A DNA stretch of 64,000 bases from contig NZ_VHQH01000036.1 of the NCBI RefSeq assembly GCF_006517535.1, positions 341,560-405,559 of the forward strand, read 5' to 3'. The notes beneath the pieces are model-generated. The model searched no databases, was not told the origin of the DNA, and was given only the letters and a program-made list of their open reading frames with translations. Positions 1 through 7,549 of the stretch are shown here, piece by piece. Position numbers and translations under genes: made by a program. Position 1 is the stretch's first letter. Every line of letters begins with the position of its first letter. The DNA is from Schumannella sp. 10F1B-5-1 (GTDB taxonomy: Bacteria > Actinomycetota > Actinomycetes > Actinomycetales > Microbacteriaceae).

Positions 1-2
1 TG

Positions 3-3000
3 CTCGAGCCCGGCGCCCGCGGCTTCGAGCTGAGCCGCCTGGCGACGCAGCTCGTCGAGCTGGCCTACAGCCGTGTCGACATGGTCACCCGCCGCGGCGA
101 GTTCGCGGTGCGCGGCGGCATCCTCGACGTGTTCCCGCCCGACGCCGACCACCCGCTGCGCGCCGAGTTCTTCGGTGACGAGGTGGATGCGCTGCGCCTG
201 TTCTCCGTCGCCGACCAGCGTTCGCTGCCGGGCGACGTCGCCCGCGTCGAGCTCGGCGCCGGCCGCGAGCTGCTGCTGACCGATGACGTGCGGCAGCGGG
301 CGCGCGAGCTGGAGCACGAGTTCCCGACGCTGGCGCCGATCCTGTCGAAGCTGGGGGAGGGCATCCCGGCCGAGGGCATGGAGGCGCTCGCACCCGTGCT
401 GCTGCCGAAGCTCGTGCCGCTCACCGACTACCTGCCGGCCGACGCGACCGTCGCGGTGCTGTCGCCCGAGCGCATCGCGAGCCGCGCGAAGGACCTGCGC
501 GAGACCGACAAGGAGTTCCTCGACGCCGCCTGGAACGCCGCGACCGCCGGCGCTGAGGCGCCGATCGACCTGGGCCGCGCGTTCCGCGACGACCTGGCGT
601 CGGGCAGCTTCCTCACCGTCGCCGGGCTGCGGGATGCCGCGGGCCCGCACCGCACCTGGCTCACCGTGAGCCCCTTCGATGCAAACGACGACGAGGTCGT
701 GCGCATCGCCGCGGATGCCGTGCCGAGCTTCGCGGGCCAGGCCACCGGTGCCGTCGAGCACGTCGCCGCCCTGCTGCGCGACGGCTGGCGCGTCGTGATC
801 GTCGCGGGCGGGCAGGGCCTGCTCGAGCGCGCCGCGGATGTGCTGGGCGAGGCGGGCGCGGCCGCGCGCATCCTGGATGCCGTCGATCCCGACGCCGAGG
901 CGGGCGTCGCCCAGCTGGTGCGCGGCTCGGTCGAGGCGGGGTTCCAGCTGTCCGACGCGAAGTTCGCGGTGATCGGCGAGGCCGAGTTCTACGGGCGCGC
1001 GGTCGGAATCGACTCGGGGCGTCCGCGCAAGCTGGCGACGCGCCGCAAGGCCGTCGTCGACCCGCTGCAGCTGAAGCCGGGCGACTACGTCGTGCACGAG
1101 ACGCACGGCATCGGCCGCTTCGTCGAGCTGATCCAGCGCGAGGTCGCGAGCGGCGTGCGCACGCCGCGCGGGCCGCTCGGCACGAGCGTCACGAACGCGA
1201 AGGTGAAGCGCGAGTACCTCGTGATCGAGTACGCGCCGTCGAAGCGCGGGCATCCCGGCGACCGCCTCAGCGTGCCCACCGATCAGCTCGACCAGCTGAC
1301 CCGCTACGTCGGCGGCGAGGCGCCGGCGCTGAGCAAGATGGGCGGCTCCGACTGGGCCGCCGCCAAGGGCAAGGCGCGCAGGGCGGTGCGCGACATCGCC
1401 GTCGAGCTGGTGAAGCTCTACAGCGCCCGCATGGCATCCAAGGGCTTCGCCTTCGGCCCCGACACCCCGTGGCAGCACGAGCTGGAGGAGGCGTTCCCCT
1501 ACATGGAGACGCCCGACCAGCTGAACGTGATCGACGAGGTCAAGGCCGACATGCGCCGCGAGATCCCGATGGACCGCCTCATCTCGGGCGACGTCGGCTA
1601 CGGCAAGACCGAGATCGCCATCCGCGCGGCGTTCAAGGCGGTGCAGGACGGCAAGCAGGTCGCGATGCTCGTGCCGACGACGCTGCTGGTGCGTCAGCAC
1701 ATGGAGACCTTCGCCGAGCGCTTCGCCGGCTTCCCGGTGCATCTGCGGGCGCTCAGCCGCTTCCAGACCGAGAAGGAGACGAAGGAGACCATCGACGGTC
1801 TGCTCACCGGCGAGGTGGATGTCGTGATCGGCACCCATCGCATCCTCGGTGAGAGCGTGAAGTTCAAAGACCTCGGGCTCGTCATCATCGACGAGGAGCA
1901 GCGCTTCGGCGTCGAGCACAAGGATGCGCTCAAGAAGCTCAAGACGAACGTCGACATCCTCGCCATGAGCGCGACGCCCATCCCGCGCACCCTCGAGATG
2001 GCGGTCACCGGCATCCGCGAGATGTCGACCCTGGCGACCCCGCCGGAGGACCGACACCCGATCCTCACCTACGTCGGCGCCTACAGCGACCGGCAGGTGG
2101 CGGCGGCGATCCGCCGCGAGATGCTGCGCGAGGGCCAGGTCTTCTACGTGCACAACCGGGTGAAGTCGATCACCGGCCAGGCGGCGAAGATCGCCGAGCT
2201 GGTGCCCGAGGCGCGCATCGGCGTCGCGCACGGGCAGATGAGCGAGAGCCAGCTCGAGCAGGTGATCGTCGACTTCTGGGAGCGCAAGTACGACGTGCTC
2301 GTCACGACGACGATCATCGAGACCGGCATCGACATCGCCAACGCGAACACCCTGATCATCGACAAGGCCGACAAGTACGGCCTGTCGCAGCTGCACCAGA
2401 TCCGCGGGCGCGTGGGTCGCGGACGCGAGCGCGCCTACGCCTACTTCCTCTACGACGAGACAAAGCCGCTGAGCGAGACCGCGCAGGACCGCCTCGAGAC
2501 GATCGCGGCGAACAACGAGCTCGGCGGCGGCATGCAGATCGCCCTGAAGGACCTCGAGATGCGCGGTGCCGGCAACCTGCTCGGCGGCGAGCAGTCGGGT
2601 CACATCGCGGGCGTCGGCTTCGACCTGTACCTGCGCATGATCGGCGAGGCCGTGTCGACGTTCCGCGGCGACGTGGCCGAGGGCCAGACCGAGCTGCGCC
2701 TCGAGCTGCCGGTGGATGCGCACATCCCCGAGACCTACGTCGAGAGCGAGCGCCTGCGCCTCGAGGCCTACCAGAAGCTGTCGACCGCCTCGGCGCCGGC
2801 CTCACCCGACGACGCGCTCGACACCGTCGTCGAGGAGCTCACCGACCGCTACGGCGAGCTGCCGCCGGTCGTGCAGACCCTCGTCGCCGTCTCGCGCCTG
2901 CGGCGCACCGCCCAGAAGGCCGGACTCTCGGACGTCGTCGCCATGGGCGGCAATCTGCGCGTCGCCCCCGCCTCGCTGCCGGACTCGCTGCAGGTGCGCC

Positions 3001-3158
3001 TCCAGCGCATGTACCCGGGCTCGCGCATCTTCGCCGCCCAGCAGGCGCTCTCGGTGCCCATGCCCCCCGAGGCCGTCGATGCGGAGCTCGTGTCGTGGGT
3101 CGGAACGCTGCTCGGGGCGATCTTCCCGCCGAAGGACGGTGATGTCACATCGCCATGA
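3..3158 (+). CDS. mfd: transcription-repair coupling factor Mfd (5' end outside window)
   Basis: Partial at the left edge; the reading frame is open from base 3, so the start lies upstream. The product is the superfamily 2 translocase that removes RNA polymerase stalled at lesions and recruits UvrA. The fragment of about 1051 codons begins inside the UvrB-homology module (RRGEFAVRGGILDVF), continues through the RNA polymerase-interacting module (YVVHETHGIGRF), then the helicase core with Walker A (GDVGYGKTE), motif II (IDEEQRFG), motif III (SATPIPRTL) and motif VI (QIRGRVGRGRERAYAY), and ends with the TRCF C-terminal domain. The stop codon is followed by an abrupt change of base composition, which marks the edge of the accessory island. 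In actinobacteria mfd commonly lies close to mazG; here mazG is about 12 kb further on. Confidence 0.97.
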   Translation, partial: LEPGARGFELSRLATQLVELAYSRVDMVTRRGEFAVRGGILDVFPPDADHPLRAEFFGDEVDALRLFSVADQRSLPGDVARVELGAGRELLLTDDVRQRARELEHEFPTLAPILSKLGEGIPAEGMEALAPVLLPKLVPLTDYLPADATVAVLSPERIASRAKDLRETDKEFLDAAWNAATAGAEAPIDLGRAFRDDLASGSFLTVAGLRDAAGPHRTWLTVSPFDANDDEVVRIAADAVPSFAGQATGAVEHVAALLRDGWRVVIVAGGQGLLERAADVLGEAGAAARILDAVDPDAEAGVAQLVRGSVEAGFQLSDAKFAVIGEAEFYGRAVGIDSGRPRKLATRRKAVVDPLQLKPGDYVVHETHGIGRFVELIQREVASGVRTPRGPLGTSVTNAKVKREYLVIEYAPSKRGHPGDRLSVPTDQLDQLTRYVGGEAPALSKMGGSDWAAAKGKARRAVRDIAVELVKLYSARMASKGFAFGPDTPWQHELEEAFPYMETPDQLNVIDEVKADMRREIPMDRLISGDVGYGKTEIAIRAAFKAVQDGKQVAMLVPTTLLVRQHMETFAERFAGFPVHLRALSRFQTEKETKETIDGLLTGEVDVVIGTHRILGESVKFKDLGLVIIDEEQRFGVEHKDALKKLKTNVDILAMSATPIPRTLEMAVTGIREMSTLATPPEDRHPILTYVGAYSDRQVAAAIRREMLREGQVFYVHNRVKSITGQAAKIAELVPEARIGVAHGQMSESQLEQVIVDFWERKYDVLVTTTIIETGIDIANANTLIIDKADKYGLSQLHQIRGRVGRGRERAYAYFLYDETKPLSETAQDRLETIAANNELGGGMQIALKDLEMRGAGNLLGGEQSGHIAGVGFDLYLRMIGEAVSTFRGDVAEGQTELRLELPVDAHIPETYVESERLRLEAYQKLSTASAPASPDDALDTVVEELTDRYGELPPVVQTLVAVSRLRRTAQKAGLSDVVAMGGNLRVAPASLPDSLQVRLQRMYPGSRIFAAQQALSVPMPPEAVDAELVSWVGTLLGAIFPPKDGDVTSP

Positions 3159-3441
3159 GCGTGGGTAGTAGGCGGCCGAAGCTGCGGCATTCCCAGGCGG
3201 ACGACCGCGGTGCGCAGGCGTACTGGGCCAAGCGAGTTCTAAGGCGAAGCAGGTCCATGGATCGAGGACGCGTCCTTCTCCGGACGACGCGTGCCGTTCT
3301 GATTTGAGACGACCGGATCGCCGGGTGCCCGAACGCGCGCGTTGCACCTGCCAACTGACAGATCATCGATAACAATAGGAACAAGATGACTCGACCTTTT
3401 CGGTCACCTGTGTCTCGTGAGTACAGACGGAGCCCGGAACA
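3159..3441. other. gene-free junction between mfd and the accessory island
   Basis: No credible gene is seen in these 283 bases. They contain a perfect 12-bp palindrome AGGACGCGTCCT (3264-3275), which also sits in a small hairpin (CGTCC at 3270-3274 with GGACG at 3281-3285). Close to the methyltransferase there is an AT-rich patch around 3361-3376 (GATAACAAT) that may hold a -10 element; TTGCAC at 3342-3347 is too far from it for a standard promoter, so this promoter is tentative. I see no tRNA, integrase remnant or obvious duplicated target site. The palindrome could be an operator or a decayed mfd terminator. Confidence 0.4.
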
Positions 3442-4593
3442 ATGACTAACCGATCTCGCGCACCCTGGCGCGTAGCCGAATTCTTCGCGGGGATTGGGTT
3501 GGCGGGAACCGGGCTGAGGGCGGCCGGCCTAGAGGTCACGTGGTCGAACGATATCGCCAAGGCAAAGCACGACTTGTTTCGACGTTTGAACGGGAAAATT
3601 CGAGGTCATCGGTATATCGTCGGCGATCTGGGAAAGCTTTCCTCGTCAGATCTCCCCTATGATTCGGATCTGGCATGGGCGTCTTTCCCGTGCACTGACC
3701 TCTCGATTGCAGGCACGAGAGCTGGCTTGCATAAAGGAGCAGCGAGTTCGACCTTTTGGCATTTCATCAAGGCCCTAAGTGCGCTCGGCGATAGTCGGCC
3801 GAGACTGATCGCGCTGGAAAATGTTACCGCGTTCGCAACTAGTCATTCGGGACGCGACATTGCGAGTGCAATCCGGTCGCTCAACGGGCTGGGCTACTCT
3901 GTTGACATACTGAGTATTGACGCGCGGCACTTTTTGCCGCAGTCCCGACCCCGTCTTTTCCTCGTAGGAGTTTCCGGTGCCGTCCTCGATGACGGGAAAG
4001 CTGGCTCGATCAGGCCAAAGTGGCTAGACCCAATTTATGCAGACCCGAGCCTGAGAACTCACCGGATGGGGCTGCCTGAGCTGCCGCCACTACGCACTAC
4101 TGGCCTGGCGGAAATCTTGGAACAGGTCGGCGATGGCGATGATCGCTGGTGGGCTCGAGAGCGTGTCGCTGTCTTTATCGAATCGCTCTCGCGTGCCCAG
4201 CGAGCGAGGTTCGACGCTCTTCTGGCTGGTACGAGCTATTCTTACCGCACCGCCTACCGTCGGATGCGCGACGGGGTTCCGCGCTGGGAAGTTCGGTCGG
4301 ATGAAGTAGCCGGCTGCCTTCGTACGTCCAGCGGGGGATCATCGAAGCAGGCGGTCGTAGAGGTTGGGCACGGAACATGCCGCGTGAGGTGGATGACACC
4401 AATGGAGTACGCATCTCTGATGGGCGCACCCTCGGCCTCGCTTAGTGGAATAAGCGACCATCATGCCTATTCGGGTTTCGGCGACGCAGTATGCGCCCCC
4501 GTAGTGGAGTGGTTGGCGCGGAACTATCTTGTGCCTGTGTTGGAGTCGGCTGCCGACGACTCTCCACAAGACACGTGGGCATTAGCCGGCTGA
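3442..4593 (+). CDS. DNA (cytosine-5-)-methyltransferase, Dcm/type II family
   Basis: A 383-residue C5-cytosine DNA methyltransferase. Visible motifs in order: motif I FFAGIG (14-19) for S-adenosylmethionine; motif IV SFPCTDLS with the catalytic Cys84; motif VI ENV (126-128); motif VIII QSRPRLF (167-173); motif IX-like MTPMEYASLMG (318-328); motif X GFGDAVCAPV (346-355). The span between motifs VIII and IX, about residues 174-317, is the presumed target-recognition region. The set is complete, so the enzyme is probably active; the target sequence cannot be read. GGAG (3429-3432) precedes the ATG by 9 nt. Its 3' end overlaps the convergent GHKL-TIR gene by 12 bp. Base and codon use (many GAT, TCG, AGT, CGA) differ from mfd, suggesting transfer. 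Its likely role is to mark self DNA for the neighbouring effector genes. Confidence 0.93.
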   Translation: MTNRSRAPWRVAEFFAGIGLAGTGLRAAGLEVTWSNDIAKAKHDLFRRLNGKIRGHRYIVGDLGKLSSSDLPYDSDLAWASFPCTDLSIAGTRAGLHKGAASSTFWHFIKALSALGDSRPRLIALENVTAFATSHSGRDIASAIRSLNGLGYSVDILSIDARHFLPQSRPRLFLVGVSGAVLDDGKAGSIRPKWLDPIYADPSLRTHRMGLPELPPLRTTGLAEILEQVGDGDDRWWARERVAVFIESLSRAQRARFDALLAGTSYSYRTAYRRMRDGVPRWEVRSDEVAGCLRTSSGGSSKQAVVEVGHGTCRVRWMTPMEYASLMGAPSASLSGISDHHAYSGFGDAVCAPVVEWLARNYLVPVLESAADDSPQDTWALAG

Positions 4594-6753
4594 GCCGCCA
4601 TCTTCGCCGGCCTTCTTGAGACTAGCGATTTGCTCCTCGAGCTCTGCTATTCGGAGGTCTGAAGGGGCCGGGGCCAGGTAGCGGGTAACGTAGTCCGAAA
4701 TCTCGTCAGCCACACCCGTTTTCCACATTTCGACGATATCGGGATCGAAATAGTCGCTCGGCGCTGTTCCTGCCTGCTTCATGGCGTTTGATAGGGGATA
4801 CACCGCGGCCCGAAACTCGGTTACTAGTTCGGTGCCAGATATTTCGCGACCTAGGTTCAGGTGTCGAACCATGGGATTTAGGATTCCGTCCACGAGATAG
4901 TTGTGGAGTTCGGGCGTCAGATCGATCGTATCGTCAGGGAGAAGGAGCTGGGCCTCTCCGCGGCCATTGGTGAGCCATTTAGGGATAGAAGAGTATTCGA
5001 GGTTGAGCTTCAAGTACTCGCTTACCGAGCGCGTCGCCCAACCCGCACCACCTTCAAAGAGGCAATATTGACTCGCGAGGAAGTTCTTGCTCGTAAGGTA
5101 GAAAATAAGGGTGTTGTCGTCCGTGATGTTACGTTTTACCACTTCATTGAGTGCTCGATCGTCCAACAGGACTTCGGTCGCGCCCAGTCTCGAAGTGAAG
5201 AAGATCTCCTCCGGGCGCGCACCGTGCGAACGCAAGAGTTCGTCGATGAATACCGCGAAGGGCGCGTCGGCTCGAGAGTGGGAGATGAATAGCCGGAAGG
5301 ACTGTTTGGGTTTTACCTCGCCTTGAATCTTGTTCGTGATGACCATGTGGAGCTCGTCGCGCGAGCTCTGGGGAATTTCGGCGTGGCTATCTAGGTCGGC
5401 GCGAAGTTGTTGAGTGAAGGCTTGCTTGCCTGCGCTGTCGCGGCGCTCCTTCTCGGCCTTAGATAGAGAAGTGATCGTGCTCGCGAGTTCCATCCGATCC
5501 TCGATCAGACCGCGGACAAGCGGGCGAACCAGGGCACGAAGCAGTGTCACTCGGTTGTCGGTTTCGTCGAAGTCCTGCCGATTCGAAGTTGCTATGTCGC
5601 GCAGGTTATCGTCGTCGAGAATGTCGAAAGTGATCTCTCCCTCGATGTAGTTTGCGTAGGTTCCCGTCAATCCGAGCTGCGACAATAGCCTGTCGCTGGC
5701 GAGCTTTCCTCGAACGTAGACCCGAATCTGGGCTGGGTTATAGTATCGGTTCTTTGTGAAGCGCTCGTCATTATTTTTCGCAGCTTCGTTGTCGATTGTC
5801 GCGTGAACCCCAATCCATCCGGTCAGCCGGTACGGAATTCCGGCGTAGGTCGAGGCGTCTCGGTCGACTACATCGTCGATCTCATCCCATGCTTCGTCGT
5901 GTTCTGGATTCAAAGAGATGGGTCGTCGAGTGGGGTGGTGCTGGTAGATTTTGCTCGTTAGACCTGGGGCGGGAACTTCCAGCGGCTCGAGCGTTGACTC
6001 CAGGTCGACCGGTTTGAACGTCGGGTCAGGAAAGGACTCGATGATGCTTGCAAGGTTCCCGAAAGCAACGCTCTTCTGAACTTGAGTGAAATCTAATGGA
6101 GCTGCACCGCTAGAGGTGACGACTCGAAGCATGATCCGCGGGTTTGCGCTCTCGGGTAGTAGGAATTGATTGGCAAGGCGGGTGTCGAGTGCGCTTAGCG
6201 CTTGTGTCCCGAACCCGTTGAGATCAACTCCAAGAATGACGAGCCGCGTTCCGGTCTCGATCGAGTCCCATAGCTGGAGGTTGTCGGTGATCGGAACTTC
6301 CGCAACCGCCAACAGTTTCGGATGATCGTCCTCTTGCACCACGCCGTCGCGGGCATCAAGTTCCCAATTGGAGGTGCCCTCCACGTGTTTGGTTGACAGG
6401 AAGAAATGCGGCGATAGGAAGAGCGCGGCGAGCTTGCCGATGCCTTTTCTCCCCTTCGGCCGGTCGTCCGTGAGGTCACTGGGGTTCGGATCTCGCCGCT
6501 TGTTGTGTCCAACCTTGACGTAGGTACTGATGTCTGTGCGTGACATTCCGCTGCCGTCGTCGATCACCTCAACGGTGGCGTTCTTCTTGTCGCGCGCATC
6601 GATGTGCACGTGGACGGTCGTTGCTCCCGCATCGAGACCGTTTGCTACGAGTTCGGATAGAGCGCTCCAGGGGTTCGAGTAGAGCCCTCGACCGAGCAGC
6701 TGCAGAGCGAGCCAACTGAAGGTGAATTCTTCGTTGTCGTTAGCTGGCTCCAC
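4582..6753 (-). CDS. GHKL (MORC/MutL/Hsp90-like) ATPase with C-terminal TIR-like domain
   Basis: A 723-residue protein with a GTG start; a weak AGAGG lies just upstream. The N-terminal part is a GHKL ATPase: N box SELVANGLDAGA (33-44) with E34, N38 and D41; G1 box DDGSGM (65-70); G2 lid GRKGIGKLA (101-109). Residues about 150-470 look like the S5-fold and linker seen in MORC/Hsp90-type proteins, ending in a charged helical stretch (about 428-460). From about 485 a TIR-like fold begins: FRLFISHSRAD, then an acidic/polar strand EEIFFTSR (515-522), TLIFYLTSKNFLAS (548-561) and CLFEGG, where E567 occupies the place of the catalytic glutamate of NAD-cleaving TIR domains. The tail (699-714) is a short coiled coil. 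MORC-like ATPases linked to DNA methyltransferases are known from predicted restriction systems. A TIR effector in place of a nuclease suggests NAD depletion triggered by unmodified or invading DNA; that is inference. Confidence 0.85.
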   Translation of the reverse strand: MEPANDNEEFTFSWLALQLLGRGLYSNPWSALSELVANGLDAGATTVHVHIDARDKKNATVEVIDDGSGMSRTDISTYVKVGHNKRRDPNPSDLTDDRPKGRKGIGKLAALFLSPHFFLSTKHVEGTSNWELDARDGVVQEDDHPKLLAVAEVPITDNLQLWDSIETGTRLVILGVDLNGFGTQALSALDTRLANQFLLPESANPRIMLRVVTSSGAAPLDFTQVQKSVAFGNLASIIESFPDPTFKPVDLESTLEPLEVPAPGLTSKIYQHHPTRRPISLNPEHDEAWDEIDDVVDRDASTYAGIPYRLTGWIGVHATIDNEAAKNNDERFTKNRYYNPAQIRVYVRGKLASDRLLSQLGLTGTYANYIEGEITFDILDDDNLRDIATSNRQDFDETDNRVTLLRALVRPLVRGLIEDRMELASTITSLSKAEKERRDSAGKQAFTQQLRADLDSHAEIPQSSRDELHMVITNKIQGEVKPKQSFRLFISHSRADAPFAVFIDELLRSHGARPEEIFFTSRLGATEVLLDDRALNEVVKRNITDDNTLIFYLTSKNFLASQYCLFEGGAGWATRSVSEYLKLNLEYSSIPKWLTNGRGEAQLLLPDDTIDLTPELHNYLVDGILNPMVRHLNLGREISGTELVTEFRAAVYPLSNAMKQAGTAPSDYFDPDIVEMWKTGVADEISDYVTRYLAPAPSDLRIAELEEQIASLKKAGEDGGSAG

Positions 6754-6832
6754 GTACCTCTACCTATCCACTCGTTTGTCGAGCGAACCCCGACTATCCG
6801 AAAGCTACACGTGGTGAGCAAGGATCTGGGCG

Positions 6833-6862
6833 AGGCAAGGCTCACCTCACCCGCACTACCCT
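6833..6862 (+). promoter_or_regulatory. leaderless promoter of the DedA gene with an iron-box-like sequence
   Basis: A -10 box TACCCT (6857-6862) lies 7 nt before the ATG at 6870, and no Shine-Dalgarno is present, so the mRNA is probably leaderless. Over the spacer and -35 region lies AGGCAAGGCTCACCTCA (6833-6849). It matches 13 of 17 positions of the DtxR/IdeR iron-box core AGGTTAGGCTAACCTAA as I know it. Iron regulation is a guess from this match only. Confidence 0.4.
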
Positions 6863-6869
6863 TGACCCC

Positions 6870-7529
6870 ATGGCCCACGAGCTCGCGAATCTGCTCAGCG
6901 ACGTGGGGCCGATCGTGTTCTACCTCGTCGTGTGGGGGCTCGTGTTCGCGGGCACGGCGCTGTTCGTGGGCGTGTTCATCCCGTTCATCACGGGGGATTC
7001 GCTGCTGTTCGGCGCCGGCATCCTCACGGGAACCCACGACGACTTGTCGATCTGGATCCTCGCCCCCGGCGTCGGCATCGCCGCCGTGCTCGGCGACCAG
7101 GTCGGCTTCTGGCTCGGACGCCGCCTCGGCCGCCCGTACCTGACCAAACGCAACGGACGATGGGTGCAAGCGGGCATCCGTCGCGCCGAACGCTTCTATG
7201 AGCTTTTCGGCTGGTGGTCGGTCGTCATCAGCCGCTATATCCCCTGGGGCCGCGTGTTCATCCCGCCGATCGCCGGCATCAGCGGCATGAAGTACTGGCG
7301 CTTCGTCACCGCCAACATCGTCGGCGCCCTCAGCTGGGGCGTGCTGATCACCGTCATCGGCTACTTCGCCGCCGTCAATCCGAGCGTGCGTCCGATCGCT
7401 TACGTCGTCGCCGGCGTCGTCATCACCATCTCGGTCGCCGCGGGTGCGCGCGCGTGGATTCTCGACCGTCGCGCGCGCCGCAGCGCAGAGGCAGTTGTGG
7501 CCACGTCGGGGGCTTCCCGCGAAAGCTGA
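6870..7529 (+). CDS. DedA family (VTT/SNARE-associated) membrane protein
   Basis: A 219-residue integral membrane protein of the DedA/VTT family; members act in membrane lipid homeostasis, and some translocate undecaprenyl phosphate or phosphatidyl lipids across the inner membrane. Visible signatures are the re-entrant motif FIPFITGDSLLFGAG (about 37-51), the stretch GDQVGFWLGRRLGRPYL, and the conserved SRYIPWGRVFIPPIAG with its essential arginines. About four to five hydrophobic segments are followed by a basic tail. The start is set by the leaderless promoter. It is richer in GC than the genes on either side and looks resident, yet it is sandwiched between the GHKL-TIR gene and the MrcB-type nuclease. 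It may be chromosomal DNA flanked by two acquired pieces, or cargo moved with them; nothing in it shows a defence role. Confidence 0.92.
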   Translation: MAHELANLLSDVGPIVFYLVVWGLVFAGTALFVGVFIPFITGDSLLFGAGILTGTHDDLSIWILAPGVGIAAVLGDQVGFWLGRRLGRPYLTKRNGRWVQAGIRRAERFYELFGWWSVVISRYIPWGRVFIPPIAGISGMKYWRFVTANIVGALSWGVLITVIGYFAAVNPSVRPIAYVVAGVVITISVAAGARAWILDRRARRSAEAVVATSGASRES

Positions 7530-7549
7530 AGTTCTATTGGCTGCTCTTG

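Noticed and set aside
4582..6753. Reading the GHKL protein as HtpG/Hsp90 or MutL
   Set aside because: The GHKL boxes fit, but the C-terminal TIR-like half and the methyltransferase neighbour do not occur with those housekeeping proteins.
6870..7529. DedA as a third effector of the island
   Set aside because: It has the normal DedA motifs, higher GC and its own promoter, so a resident gene is more likely; the position alone is not evidence.
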